Translations under genes and position numbers: made by a program
In this document: positions 17,030 through 26,106 of the stretch, piece after piece
Layout: every line of letters starts with the position of its first letter
Numbering within the stretch: the stretch's first letter is position 1
Notes under the pieces: model-generated
The model's database searches: none
Told to the model about the DNA's origin: nothing
What the model saw: the letters and a program-made list of their open reading frames with translations, nothing else
Assembly: GCF_023150235.1 (NCBI RefSeq)
Contig: NZ_JAKLLH010000003.1
Coordinates: 1 to 64,000, forward strand
Origin: Azonexus sp.
GTDB lineage: Bacteria; Pseudomonadota; Gammaproteobacteria; Burkholderiales; Rhodocyclaceae
Length of the DNA stretch: 64,000 nt
Direction of reading: 5' to 3'

Positions 17030-18752
17030 GCTGCAGTACAGGTTGCAGAACCTGCCGGCATCGCTGCTGTATTGGCTGACCCTGCTGCTCTTGCTCTTCT
17101 TTCTTGGCTGTGCGGAACTGCTGGTTTTCGAGGAGCAGGCGGGTCGCGGTGCGGAACAGCGGGTCCAGGCCTGGCACGAAGCCGGCAATCTGCGGGTATT
17201 GATCGAGTCCGAGCTGAATGCCACCGCCCATATCGCCAGCGGGGTTGCCAGCTATATCGTTGCCCGCAAGGGCCAGATCGAGAGTGCCGACATCACCCCG
17301 ATGCTCGCCGAGCTCTATCGCCAGGGGCGGCACATCCGCAACATTGGCATTGCGCCCGCCAACCGCCTGAATTTCATCTACCCGCTGGTCGGCAACGAAG
17401 CCGCGCTCGGTCTTTATTACCCCGAAGTGCCGACACAGTGGCCGGCAGTGCGCAGCGCCATCGAGAAACGCCAGCCTTCGCTGGCCGGTCCGGTCAGGAT
17501 GCTGCAGGGTGGAGAGGCCTTGATCTATCGCATCCCGGTCTATATCGACCAGACTTACTGGGGTCTGATCAGTACCGCTATCGACAACGAACGCCTGTTC
17601 CGCCACCTGCGCACACTTGGACGAACGCTGCCGGCCGGGTTTGCCTTGCGCGGCCGCGACGGCAAGGGAAGCGAAGGGGAGATTTTCATGGGCGACCCCG
17701 CTGCTTTCGACGGCAACAGCCTCTTGCTCGACATCCGCATTCCCGGCGGCAACTGGCAGATGGCGGCACCGCTGCCGCCCAGCCAGGGCAAGCCCCTGGT
17801 CAGGATTGCAGCCTGGAGCGTCGCGCTCCTGCTGACCGGACTCTGCCATTTGCTGCTGCGGGCGCTGGTCCGACAGGGCGAAACCCTGCAAGCGCTGCGG
17901 CGAACGGAAAGCGCACTCTCCGGGCAGCGCGACCGACTGGAGGAGGAGGTCAGGCTGCGGACTGCCGAGCTCTCGCACGCCAGGGATCGAGCCGAAGCGG
18001 CGAGTCGCGCGAAAAGTCGCTTTCTGGCCAACATCAGTCACGAAATCCGGACACCGCTGAACGCGGTCATCGGCCTGAGCTACATTCTTCAACGCCAGCA
18101 ACCGCGCCCGGAGCAGGCCGACAAGCTGAAGCGGATCGATATCGCCGCCAACCACCTGCTGGAATTACTCAACAATATTCTCGACCTGGCACGCATCGAG
18201 GCAGGAAAACTGGAGCTCCAGCATGAGGAAATCGTGCCGGAAGTTCTCGCGGAAACCGTGAATGCCATGTTTGCCGAGCAACTGCGCCAGCGCGATATCG
18301 CATTCACGGTCAACCTTGCCGGAATGCCAAAAATGCTATTCGGCGACTCCCTGCGCCTTGGGCAAATGCTGATCAACTACGTCGGCAATGCTGCCAAATT
18401 CACCACCCACGGGCACATCGAGGTAACGGTCGACTGCCTGGAAGAAAAAGATGATTGCGCCAGACTCCACTTTCGCGTCTGCGATACCGGCATCGGCCTG
18501 AGCAGCGAACAACTTGGCCGCATCTTTGCTCCCTTTGAACAGGGGGACAATTCGACCACCCGCCGCTTCGGCGGCAGCGGACTGGGCCTGGCCATCTGCC
18601 GCGTCCTGGCACAAGCGATGGACGGCGACTGCGGTGCGGAAAGCCGCCTCGGTGAAGGCAGCTGTTTCTGGTTCACCGTTCGCTTGAGCAAAAATGCCGA
18701 AAAACCTGCGTTGACCGTGGAAAACCACGAATCCGAAGCGCTGCGCGTATAA
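17019..18752 (+). CDS. CHASE-domain sensor histidine kinase
   Basis: The protein has 577 residues with a membrane segment at ~12-33, a periplasmic CHASE domain (LNFIYPLVGNEAALGLYYP is typical) and a second membrane segment near 265-285. A coiled coil, HisKA with LANISHEIRTPLNAV and a HATPase domain with FEQGDNSTTRRFGGSGLGL follow. There is no receiver. I chose TTG at 17019 because GGGGAGG precedes it by six bases. An upstream frame would read back into the receiver gene. The extreme C-terminus resembles one arm of the dispersed palindromic element. Confidence 0.87.
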   Translation: MFAKLQYRLQNLPASLLYWLTLLLLLFFLGCAELLVFEEQAGRGAEQRVQAWHEAGNLRVLIESELNATAHIASGVASYIVARKGQIESADITPMLAELYRQGRHIRNIGIAPANRLNFIYPLVGNEAALGLYYPEVPTQWPAVRSAIEKRQPSLAGPVRMLQGGEALIYRIPVYIDQTYWGLISTAIDNERLFRHLRTLGRTLPAGFALRGRDGKGSEGEIFMGDPAAFDGNSLLLDIRIPGGNWQMAAPLPPSQGKPLVRIAAWSVALLLTGLCHLLLRALVRQGETLQALRRTESALSGQRDRLEEEVRLRTAELSHARDRAEAASRAKSRFLANISHEIRTPLNAVIGLSYILQRQQPRPEQADKLKRIDIAANHLLELLNNILDLARIEAGKLELQHEEIVPEVLAETVNAMFAEQLRQRDIAFTVNLAGMPKMLFGDSLRLGQMLINYVGNAAKFTTHGHIEVTVDCLEEKDDCARLHFRVCDTGIGLSSEQLGRIFAPFEQGDNSTTRRFGGSGLGLAICRVLAQAMDGDCGAESRLGEGSCFWFTVRLSKNAEKPALTVENHESEALRV

Positions 18753-18761
18753 TTCCCGCCC

Positions 18762-20237
18762 ATGTCTGACATTCATTCTCAGGACGCCACGACCGTCCCC
18801 ACTGCCGCCCCGCTTGCTGCAGAAATCACTTTTGCCGACCTCGGCCTTGCTCCCGAGCTGCTGCGCGCCCTCAACGACATGGGCTACAGCAAGCCGACGC
18901 CGATCCAGGCCCAGGCCATCCCGCTGGTGATCACCGGCAAGGACATCATGGGAGGCGCCCAGACCGGCACCGGCAAGACCGCCGCCTTCACCCTGCCGAT
19001 CCTGCAGCGCATCCTGCCCTTCGCCAGCAGCAGCCCGTCGCCGGCCAAACACCCGGTCCGCGCACTGATCCTGGCGCCGACCCGCGAACTGGCGATGCAG
19101 GTCTTTGAATCGGTCAAGGCCTATAGCAAGCACACCCCGATCCGCGCCATGTGCGCCTACGGCGGCGTCGACATCAAGCCGCAGATCGCCGAACTGAAAA
19201 AGGGCGTCGAAATCCTCGTCGCCACGCCGGGCCGTCTGCTCGACCACGTCGAGAACAAGAGCGTCAGCTTCAATTCCGTGCAGGCCCTGGTCCTCGATGA
19301 AGCCGACCGCATGCTCGACATGGGCTTCATCCCCGACGTCACCCGCATCCTCAACATGCTGCCGCAACAACGGCAGAGCCTGCTCTTCTCCGCGACCTTC
19401 TCGGAAGAAATCAAGCGGCTGGCCGACACCATGCTGAGGTCACCGGCGCTGATCGAAGTCGCCCGCCGCAACCAGGTTTCCGAGACCATCAGCCACCGCG
19501 TGCATCCGGTATCGGAATACGGCAAGCGCGGCCTGCTGACCAAGCTGCTGAAATCCGGCGAAATCCGCCAGTGCATCGTCTTCATGCGCACCAAGCAGGG
19601 CTGCTCGCGCCTGACCCGCGAATTGCAGCGGGCCGGCATCAAGGCCGATGCGATCCACGGCGACAAGAGCCAACTCGACCGGATCAAGGCCCTTGAAGCC
19701 TTCAAGGGTGGCCAGACCGATGCGCTGATCGCCACCGACGTCGCCGCGCGCGGCCTCGACGTTGACGACCTGCCTTATGTCATCAACTACGAGCTGCCGC
19801 ACACGCCGGAAGATTACGTCCACCGCATCGGCCGCACCGGCCGCGCCGGCAAGATGGGTAACGCCATTTCGCTGGTCAGCGCCCACGAAGTCGGCTACCT
19901 GATCGAGATCGAGAAACTCATCAAGCGCCCCATCGAGCAGATCGAAATCAGCGGATTCGAGCCGGAAGCCGAGTACGAATATCCTCCGGGCAACAAGAAG
20001 AAGCGCCTCGCAGCTCCTCCGCCCAGCAAGGCACCGCTCGCCCAGCCACCGCGAGGCAGCGGCCACAGGCGGCGCCAATCAAACCTCGCTCCAGATGGTT
20101 TCGATTTCAACAAGCCTTACGAAGAAAAACCGCAGGGCGACATCCCCGACTCTCCGAATGCGCCGCCAAGGATAGACCCGCACAAGCCGCGACGCATCGT
20201 CGCCGCCCTGCTTGGCGGCCTGGGACGCAAGGCCTGA
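18762..20237 (+). CDS. rhlE: DEAD-box RNA helicase, RhlE type
   Basis: The 491-residue protein has all helicase motifs: the Q motif YSKPTPIQAQAIP, Walker A AQTGTGKT, PTRELAMQV, VLDEADRMLDMGF, LLFSATFSEE, ATDVAARGLDVDDL and HRIGRTGRAG. The ~90-residue tail is basic and Pro-rich, as in RhlE proteins, which remodel structured RNA in ribosome assembly and mRNA decay. It starts nine bases after the kinase stop but may have its own promoter. It ends before a very strong palindrome. Confidence 0.92.
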   Translation: MSDIHSQDATTVPTAAPLAAEITFADLGLAPELLRALNDMGYSKPTPIQAQAIPLVITGKDIMGGAQTGTGKTAAFTLPILQRILPFASSSPSPAKHPVRALILAPTRELAMQVFESVKAYSKHTPIRAMCAYGGVDIKPQIAELKKGVEILVATPGRLLDHVENKSVSFNSVQALVLDEADRMLDMGFIPDVTRILNMLPQQRQSLLFSATFSEEIKRLADTMLRSPALIEVARRNQVSETISHRVHPVSEYGKRGLLTKLLKSGEIRQCIVFMRTKQGCSRLTRELQRAGIKADAIHGDKSQLDRIKALEAFKGGQTDALIATDVAARGLDVDDLPYVINYELPHTPEDYVHRIGRTGRAGKMGNAISLVSAHEVGYLIEIEKLIKRPIEQIEISGFEPEAEYEYPPGNKKKRLAAPPPSKAPLAQPPRGSGHRRRQSNLAPDGFDFNKPYEEKPQGDIPDSPNAPPRIDPHKPRRIVAALLGGLGRKA

Positions 20238-20262
20238 GCCTCGGCAAGCTGCCGGCTCCGGA

Positions 20263-20315
20263 ACGTAACAAGAGCAGGGGGCTGCAATCATTGCAGCCCC
20301 CTGCTCTTGTTACGT
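20263..20315. terminator. 53-bp perfect palindrome between convergent genes
   Basis: Two 26-bp arms (20263-20288 and 20290-20315) pair without a mismatch around a single C at 20289. CCGG outside each arm can pair further if one A is bulged. It lies between the convergent ends of rhlE and the HDOD gene and would stop or stabilise transcripts on both strands. No long T tract follows either arm, so it is not a textbook intrinsic terminator. Confidence 0.7.
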
Positions 20316-20334
20316 CCGGCACATCTCGTGTGCG

Positions 20335-21228
20335 TCAGAGATCGGCCATAGCAACGTGAAAATGTTCCATGATCACATCCACGAACTCCGGCAGGGCATC
20401 CTCGCTCAAACCAAGTTCTTCCAGAACATCGTGCTTGATGTCCTCCCACTCCGGGTTCGGAACACGCTGATCGCGATAATAAATATCCACCGCCAGCGCC
20501 AGAATGGCCACCATCGTTCGCGCCTGGTGATCACCAATGTCACGGATGTGATGATGGTGGCGGATACCGTCGCAAATAAACTCCGGCAAATGCCAATGGC
20601 GACCGACCAGGTAGCCGACCACGCAATGGTCCGCGTTGAATTTGCTGTCCTCAGCCCCCAATTCGACCCAACGCCCAGGTTCCGACAAACGCATTTCACT
20701 ACAATAGGTCGGAAAACGCTGCATCAACAACAGCACGCCGCAATCATGAAAGATTCCGGCCAGATAGGCCTGATCGGGGAAAATATTGCAGACAGCGATG
20801 CGCTCGTCGGCAATCAACATGGCCAACTGCCCAACCGCCTGGGAGCGAGCCCAGAACGCCTCATAAACCGCCGGGTTCTTTTTCTTGTCGCCAATCGCCG
20901 TTAGCGTAATTGCCTGCACCAGGTTGTAGGTCTGCTGCACCCCCACCGCATGCAGTATCTGCTCTACCGAATCGAAGGGCTGCAACTGGCGATAAGCCGC
21001 ATTCCCGACCACCTTGAACAACATCGCCGCCACACCGGGGTCCTGGTTGATAGTTCGTGCCAGAACACGGACATCCATCTCCTTACGAGCAATCAACTTG
21101 CGCAAGCCTTCTACAACCCGAGGTTGTGGCGGTATCTTCACCCCCCCCTCCAGCAAGCGCTTGATGCGCTCCTTACCCATATCGTCGAGGCTTTGCGTAA
21201 TTTCAAAAACCGTGTTGCCCGCACTCAT
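20335..21228 (-). CDS. HDOD-domain protein
   Basis: The 297-residue protein is an HDOD domain (the non-enzymatic relative of HD hydrolases). It has LARTINQDPGVAAMLFKVVGNA at the front, and AGIFHDCGVLLLM and ADHCVVGYLVGRHWHLPE later. HDOD proteins act in signalling and cell-cycle or motility control in proteobacteria. The HD residues are partly kept (FHDCG), so weak metal binding cannot be excluded. It stands alone with GAGG before ATG 21228. Confidence 0.85.
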   Translation of the reverse strand: MSAGNTVFEITQSLDDMGKERIKRLLEGGVKIPPQPRVVEGLRKLIARKEMDVRVLARTINQDPGVAAMLFKVVGNAAYRQLQPFDSVEQILHAVGVQQTYNLVQAITLTAIGDKKKNPAVYEAFWARSQAVGQLAMLIADERIAVCNIFPDQAYLAGIFHDCGVLLLMQRFPTYCSEMRLSEPGRWVELGAEDSKFNADHCVVGYLVGRHWHLPEFICDGIRHHHHIRDIGDHQARTMVAILALAVDIYYRDQRVPNPEWEDIKHDVLEELGLSEDALPEFVDVIMEHFHVAMADL

Positions 21229-21710
21229 TCCCTAACCTCGTCCGTTCTCTTCATATTTACCGCAGGCAGAAATCCCACCTGCTGACCAAGGCGCCGGGCT
21301 GGATGATACCCCGACAAGAAAAAAGCGCCCGGGCTCCAGGGAAAAACAGCACAAGGACTGCCGCACTACTGCAAACTGCTTTACGCCACCACCCCGAAAA
21401 GTTCAATCCGCGTGCGCCTGAGCAGCGCATTTTACTACCAAAGCACGGGCTCAATAACTGACAAAACTAACAGGAAAAACCCTGAGTACAGAGCATCAAA
21501 GCAGAATGGAAAACTCAGGCAAAGGGCAAAGCAATAAATCCAAAAACCGCACTTCAGACACGGATCATGCCGATGAACACAGACCTCCCCAGCAAGACAT
21601 CCGCCAAACATCAGCCCATCCCACCAGAAAACCTCCGCCATTGGTGAGTTACCTACATCAAGATGGCATTTCCAGAGAGAACAGACTTCTCAAATATCGT
21701 TGATTGGCGA
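21229..21710. other. Gene-free stretch upstream of tRNA-Ala
   Basis: I see no convincing coding frame here. The stretch must hold the promoter of the HDOD gene on the minus strand. It is clearly more A/T-rich than the flanking genes. Near-repeats of CGCCGGGC and CGCCCGGGC occur around 21282-21336 but without a clear terminator. Confidence 0.5.
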
Positions 21711-21716
21711 TATAAT
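21687..21716 (+). promoter_or_regulatory. Predicted promoter of tRNA-Ala
   Basis: TATAAT at 21711-21716 is a perfect -10 box, ten bases before the tRNA. TTCTCA at 21687-21692 is a weak -35 with an 18-bp spacer. Confidence 0.6.
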
Positions 21717-21725
21717 CCCGCTGAC

Positions 21726-21801
<76 letters not shown>

Positions 21802-21810
21802 CTATCCAGC

Positions 21811-21842
21811 GCCCAACCGTTCTCGGTTGGGCGTTTTCCTTT
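21811..21842 (+). terminator. Intrinsic terminator after tRNA-Ala
   Basis: GCCCAACCG (21811-21819) pairs perfectly with CGGTTGGGC (21824-21832) over the loop TTCT, and is followed by GTTTTCCTTT. It lies ten bases after the tRNA end. Confidence 0.85.
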
Positions 21843-21976
21843 GCGGGTTCCACACACCGCGCGCCTGGGGGAGCAGCTCAAAAACCAGCAAAATTATGAC
21901 GAAACCATCGAACTTCGACGGGCAGATGGTAGCCGGATTCTCCGGGCAACGAGGGGCTTGAAGCCCCCCATGGCGA

Positions 21977-22453
21977 CTAGGCAGAATCGACCAAGCGTCG
22001 CGATGAGAATGGCGATGCGGTGCCACCCTTGTTATACAGATTAAGGTCTCCGTGTGCCCTAAGCAGCACAGCTAGGGCAGCCCCTGTTTTTTGCTGATAG
22101 GCCGCAATCAACTGACCATTGAGCTCATGCTGCTCATGAACCTGACGTACAAGCTTGAGCAAGCCTATCCAAGCCAGAGATAGCTCTGTCGATTCATCGC
22201 CCGCAAACAGAAAAATCTCTTCGCTGTCCTTATCGGCAGCAATCCCGGCAAGATGGAAAAACTCCACACGCTCCGCCTCGATCCCTCTTAATTCAGCAAT
22301 TGCAAGTTGCTTGCGCACCAACAGGGACTCAAGTGCATCGCTGTCTTCCTGGCCAAGAACCTGCTGCTCTTCCCTGAGTAAGCCAAGGAAGCTCGAAACT
22401 GCTTCAGACTCTCTGGAGAACAGGCCGAGCAATGCGCCGACCTTACTTTCCAT
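21977..22453 (-). CDS. flgN: FlgN-like flagellar export chaperone
   Basis: The 158-residue, mostly helical protein matches the FlgN family, with LLREEQQVLGQEDSDALE near the N-terminus and a coiled middle part. FlgN escorts the hook-filament junction proteins FlgK and FlgL to the flagellar export gate. It overlaps flgM by 11 bases in the usual flgM-flgN order. A small GGGGCTT/AAGCCCC hairpin near 21953-21967 lies just past its stop. Confidence 0.82.
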   Translation of the reverse strand: MESKVGALLGLFSRESEAVSSFLGLLREEQQVLGQEDSDALESLLVRKQLAIAELRGIEAERVEFFHLAGIAADKDSEEIFLFAGDESTELSLAWIGLLKLVRQVHEQHELNGQLIAAYQQKTGAALAVLLRAHGDLNLYNKGGTASPFSSRRLVDSA

Positions 22454-22715
22454 GCGCCAGCAACTCCTTGGCCATACTCAGCAAGCGCTCACTGATTGCG
22501 GAGGAATTGATCGCAAAGCCCCCCTGCCCGATGGCTGTCTTGATTTTCTCGACTTTTTCGGTATTGAACTCACCGTTACCGGAGGTCAGTAGCCCGGAGG
22601 AAGCCCCCAGGTTTACCGATGCTGCCGCATCCGACGCAGGAGCATCCTGCGATTTGACTGGCTTGGCGGTGGCGGGAGAAAGAGAGGGATATTTATAGGA
22701 GCCGTCGATTTTCAT
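22443..22715 (-). CDS. flgM: FlgM anti-sigma-28 factor
   Basis: The 90-residue protein begins MKIDGSYKYPS and has a Ser/Ala-rich disordered first half. Its C-terminal part, FNTEKVEKIKTAIGQGGFAINSSAISERLLSMAKEL, carries the sigma-binding helices of FlgM (given here by its ends: from ~residue 53 to ~85). FlgM holds FliA inactive until it is exported. A FliA-type promoter lies upstream. ATG at 22715 is chosen over an upstream start because it fits the family N-terminus. Confidence 0.85.
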   Translation of the reverse strand: MKIDGSYKYPSLSPATAKPVKSQDAPASDAAASVNLGASSGLLTSGNGEFNTEKVEKIKTAIGQGGFAINSSAISERLLSMAKELLAHGK

Positions 22716-22749
22716 TGCTCTCAACCTAATACGCTAAAGCACTATGGGG

Positions 22750-22777
22750 ATAACGACCATACGCAGAAAAAACTTTA
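22750..22777 (-). promoter_or_regulatory. Sigma-28 (FliA)-type promoter of flgM
   Basis: On the minus strand, TAAAGTTT (22770-22777) matches the FliA -35 exactly. After 12 bases comes GTCGTTAT (22750-22757), a five-of-eight match to GCCGATAA. It lies ~35 bp before flgM, as expected for late flagellar control. Confidence 0.55.
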
Positions 22778-22802
22778 GCGTCAGATCGACAAGGCCAAGG
22801 GG

Positions 22803-22831
22803 AAAAAACTGGAGGGCAGAAATAGCCCTCC
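22803..22831 (-). terminator. Intrinsic terminator of the chemotaxis cluster
   Basis: On the minus strand GGAGGGC (22825-22831) pairs with GCCCTCC (22811-22817) over a 7-nt loop and is followed by AGTTTTTT. It lies just past the stop of the last cheA gene. Confidence 0.85.
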
Positions 22832-22857
22832 TATTTAATGCATTCTGCGGATAACGC

Positions 22858-24774
22858 TCAGGCGAATTCCAACGAACGCAAGCTACCAACCTCCGGGTGC
22901 TGACCAATATCTGCCAGCAGTTCCTTCATGTCCAGAATCAGGACAATCTGGCCATTGGAGAGGGTAGTAACTCCCGCGACCCCCTTCGGTCGGAAATCTT
23001 CCAAGGATTTGATTACTGCATCATCCCTGCCGGCAAAACTATCCACACCCAGAATAAAGCTTCTCTCGGCGGTTTGCATGAACACCCCGTATTCCGGATA
23101 CTTTTTCAGCGGCCAACCGAGAAGACGGGCAAGGGAAATCACGGGCAGCACCTCGCCTCGAACGACCAAGGTTTCCTTGCCTCCCACTTCCTGAATCCTC
23201 GATTGCTCAATCGGCAGAATTTCCCGTACTAAAGACAGCGGCAAAGCAAACGGCTGATCCCCAAGCAGGACAAGCAGGACCGGTAGTATGGCCAGGGTCA
23301 ACGGTAGGGAAATAATGAAGACAGACCCCTTTCCAGGCTCAGAACGGATTTCTATGGAGCCGTTCAGTTTTTGGATGTTGGTCTTGACGACATCCATCCC
23401 CACGCCACGTCCAGAAACATCGGAGATCTGTGTCTTGGTAGAAAACCCGGGAAGAAATATCAGATTGAGGCTCTGGCGCTCATCAAGGGTATTAGCCTCT
23501 TCCTCGGAAATCAGCCCCTTTTCGACAGCCTTTGCCCTGATACGCTCGGCACTCATGCCACGCCCATCGTCAGCAATGATGAGAACGATGTGATCGCCCT
23601 CCTGCCTGGCCTCCAGACGTACCAGACTCTTCACGGTCTTTCCGGAAAGCTGCCGCTCATTCGGCATTTCAACGCCATGGTCAACCGCATTACGGATAAG
23701 GTGGATCAAAGGATCCGCCAGATCCTCAATCATGGTCTTATCGACCTCTGTCTCCTCACCGGCCAAAACGAGTTCCACGTCTTTTCCCAGCTGCCGAGCG
23801 AGATCGCGAGCAATACGCGGGTATTTCTGGAATAGCCGCCCAATGGGCTGCATCCTTGTCTTCATGACCGAGTTCTGCAAGTCGGAAACAAGGAGGTCAA
23901 GCTGACTTACCGCCTGATCCAAGGCATGCAAAGTTTCAGGATCGTTCTTGCCTGCGAGAATGTCCGCACGAAGACTTGTCAAACGATTTTTTGTCAGGCC
24001 GATTTCTCCGGAGAGATTCAACACCTGGTCAAGCCGGGCAGTGTCGACCCTAATCGTATTCTCTCGCCCACGATCCTCGGTTCGACGAGCGGCTGCTGTA
24101 CTCGCGGCAGGCCTGTCCCCTCCCCGACGTCCGTAAGGCGATGCCGGCTGGGCCGCCAGTGCGGTACCCGCTTGCTCGGCGGCCGGTGCGACAACCGGTT
24201 CCTCTGCAAGGTCTGGAACCGACCTGCTAGAAACTTCGGATGAGGAAGCCGGCGCCCCGCTGACAGCGGAATGCAGCATTTCCCAATCCGGCTCACCCGC
24301 AGCACCGGTCGACGCCGCAGCCGGAACGTTTGGTGGAACATCGACCATGGTGGCGACCGGCAAAACGACCGGGGCCTGCACCTCACCATTCAGGGCTCCC
24401 TGCAGCGCCCCTATGACCTGAGGATCGGCCGATTGTGGCTGAACGGACTGTGACAGTTCTCCGAACATATCACGGACGCCTTGCGTAGCCGCCATGATGA
24501 TGTCCATCAATTCTGGGGACAAAGCCAGTTCCGCATTGCGCAAACGATCAAAGAGGTTTTCGGTCAGATGACACAAGGTCACCAATTCCGTGGCATTAAG
24601 AAAACCTGCCCCCCCCTTGATTGTGTGAAAGCCACGAAAAATGTCATTCAACAAGCCCCGGTCATCTGGAGTTTTTTCGAGATCAACCAGCTTGTTATCA
24701 ACATCCGACAGCAGATCGTGAGCCTCCTGCAAAAAGTCCTGAAGCAGATCCTCCATCCCGGAAAAATCACTCAT
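22858..24774 (-). CDS. cheA: Chemotaxis histidine kinase CheA (second copy, 638 aa)
   Basis: The order is Hpt (phospho-acceptor His50 in FRGFHTIKGGAGF), an Ala/Pro-rich linker to ~220, dimerisation helices, an HATPase (NAVDHGVEMPNE, DDGRGMSAERI, SGRGVGMDVVKTN) and a C-terminal CheW-like domain. The linker shows no clear P2 fold. CheA phosphorylates CheY and CheB in response to receptor arrays. It lies directly after cheY-cheZ and is the last gene of the cluster. A second, different CheA is encoded at 31673-34096, so the two may serve different arrays or act together. Confidence 0.93.
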   Translation of the reverse strand: MSDFSGMEDLLQDFLQEAHDLLSDVDNKLVDLEKTPDDRGLLNDIFRGFHTIKGGAGFLNATELVTLCHLTENLFDRLRNAELALSPELMDIIMAATQGVRDMFGELSQSVQPQSADPQVIGALQGALNGEVQAPVVLPVATMVDVPPNVPAAASTGAAGEPDWEMLHSAVSGAPASSSEVSSRSVPDLAEEPVVAPAAEQAGTALAAQPASPYGRRGGDRPAASTAAARRTEDRGRENTIRVDTARLDQVLNLSGEIGLTKNRLTSLRADILAGKNDPETLHALDQAVSQLDLLVSDLQNSVMKTRMQPIGRLFQKYPRIARDLARQLGKDVELVLAGEETEVDKTMIEDLADPLIHLIRNAVDHGVEMPNERQLSGKTVKSLVRLEARQEGDHIVLIIADDGRGMSAERIRAKAVEKGLISEEEANTLDERQSLNLIFLPGFSTKTQISDVSGRGVGMDVVKTNIQKLNGSIEIRSEPGKGSVFIISLPLTLAILPVLLVLLGDQPFALPLSLVREILPIEQSRIQEVGGKETLVVRGEVLPVISLARLLGWPLKKYPEYGVFMQTAERSFILGVDSFAGRDDAVIKSLEDFRPKGVAGVTTLSNGQIVLILDMKELLADIGQHPEVGSLRSLEFA

Positions 24775-24786
24775 TTTTGCCCCCTC

Positions 24787-25653
24787 TCAAAACCCTAGGC
24801 TCTCAAGCAGGTCATCGACCTGCTCTTGATTGACGACCACATCATTACGACCCTCTGCATTTATCACCGGGCCATTCATCAGGCTTTCCACTTCCTCAGT
24901 TTTTTTGGTCTCGGGAACAACCTGAAGCAGCAACTTCATCAGGGCACCCTCCAGTTCCTGAGCGAGTCCGCCGACCTTCTTGATCACCTGCCCGGTCAAA
25001 TCCTGAAAATCCTGGGCCATCATGATCTCGGTCAATTGCGAATGTAAAAGCGCTGTTTTCTGCTGGGCATCGTTGCGAAGAAACTTGTGCGTGTCCTCGG
25101 CCAGCGACTTGAATTGCGCAACGCTCAGGCGATTCTGGAAGAGTAACTCCCAACGATCCGCGAGTGCTCCGGTCGTAGCTGCCATATCATCAACAACCGG
25201 AACCGCAATATCCGTAGCATTGAGAACCCGGCATGCCGCCTGTTCCGTCAAATTGGCGACATACGCCAACCTATCCTTGGCATCCGGTATGGCAGATACC
25301 GTTTTTTCGATCAACTTATCATAACCAAGGCCACAGATTGCATCATGCAAAGTTCTTGCCATCTGTCCGATCTGGTTGAAGACAACCTCCTGCTTCGGCC
25401 AGACATCGCCATCAGTAGCAGCCATCAGCTCCGCCGGGGCGGCCTCCCCGGGTTTTGCTTCAGCGCCCCCCGCTACCGAAAAGCTGTCGAAAAGCTCCTG
25501 CAACTCATCGTTATCACCAGACGCGGCACCACCGCCTCCCGGAGCAAGCCTGACCGGCCGCTCAGGCATGGGGGTGGCAACAGGAACGGCAGCAGTTGCT
25601 GCTATCGAATCGAACAAGGCTTCCAGATCTGGAGAATCGCTGGTTGCAGACAT
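24787..25653 (-). CDS. cheZ: CheZ phosphatase
   Basis: The 288-residue protein has a variable N-terminal ~75 residues, then the long helical hairpin of CheZ. The catalytic segment is MMAQDFQDLTGQVIKK, with the Asp and Gln that act on phospho-CheY. The C-terminus, QVDDLLESLGF, is the CheY-binding peptide. The N-terminal DNDELQELFDSF resembles a second short helix motif. It is 12 bp before cheA and 17 bp after cheY. Confidence 0.93.
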   Translation of the reverse strand: MSATSDSPDLEALFDSIAATAAVPVATPMPERPVRLAPGGGGAASGDNDELQELFDSFSVAGGAEAKPGEAAPAELMAATDGDVWPKQEVVFNQIGQMARTLHDAICGLGYDKLIEKTVSAIPDAKDRLAYVANLTEQAACRVLNATDIAVPVVDDMAATTGALADRWELLFQNRLSVAQFKSLAEDTHKFLRNDAQQKTALLHSQLTEIMMAQDFQDLTGQVIKKVGGLAQELEGALMKLLLQVVPETKKTEEVESLMNGPVINAEGRNDVVVNQEQVDDLLESLGF

Positions 25654-25670
25654 AAATAAAGCTCCTTTTA

Positions 25671-26066
25671 TTAAGCCTTGCCCATTTTCTCAAAGATTTT
25701 TGTCAGTTTTTCAGACAAAGTCCCGGCAGTAAAAGGCTTAACAATATAGCCACTAGCCCCTGCCTGAGCGGCAGCAATAATATTTTCCTTCTTCGCCTCG
25801 GCGGTAATCATGAGTACCGGCAAATGCTTCAGATTGGGTGTTGACCGGATTGTCTGCAACAAGGTCAAACCATCCATGTTCGGCATATTCCAATCCGTGA
25901 CCACGAATTCAAATCCACCGGCCTGAAGTTTCTGCAAGGCGATCGCTCCATCTTCGGCTTCATCAACATTTGTGAAGCCCAGTTCCTTCAGAAGATTCCG
26001 GACAATCCGCCGCATGGTAGAAAAATCATCTACCACCAAAAAACGCATTTTAGGGTCAGCAGCCAT
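25671..26066 (-). CDS. cheY: CheY response regulator next to cheZ
   Basis: The 131-residue receiver has the acidic pair in [11 protein letters not shown], Asp58 in [13 protein letters not shown], Thr in LMITAEA and Lys in [11 protein letters not shown]. The DFSTMRR and [10 protein letters not shown] wording is that of the flagellar-motor CheY. The start at 26066 leaves a short MAADPK leader. It should be the direct CheZ substrate. A second CheY is encoded at 34173-34538. Confidence 0.93.
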   Translation of the reverse strand: MAADPKMRFLVVDDFSTMRRIVRNLLKELGFTNVDEAEDGAIALQKLQAGGFEFVVTDWNMPNMDGLTLLQTIRSTPNLKHLPVLMITAEAKKENIIAAAQAGASGYIVKPFTAGTLSEKLTKIFEKMGKA

Positions 26067-26106
26067 CAAATACTCCAAAAACTCTCATTCATTCCAGCCA
26101 ATGGTA

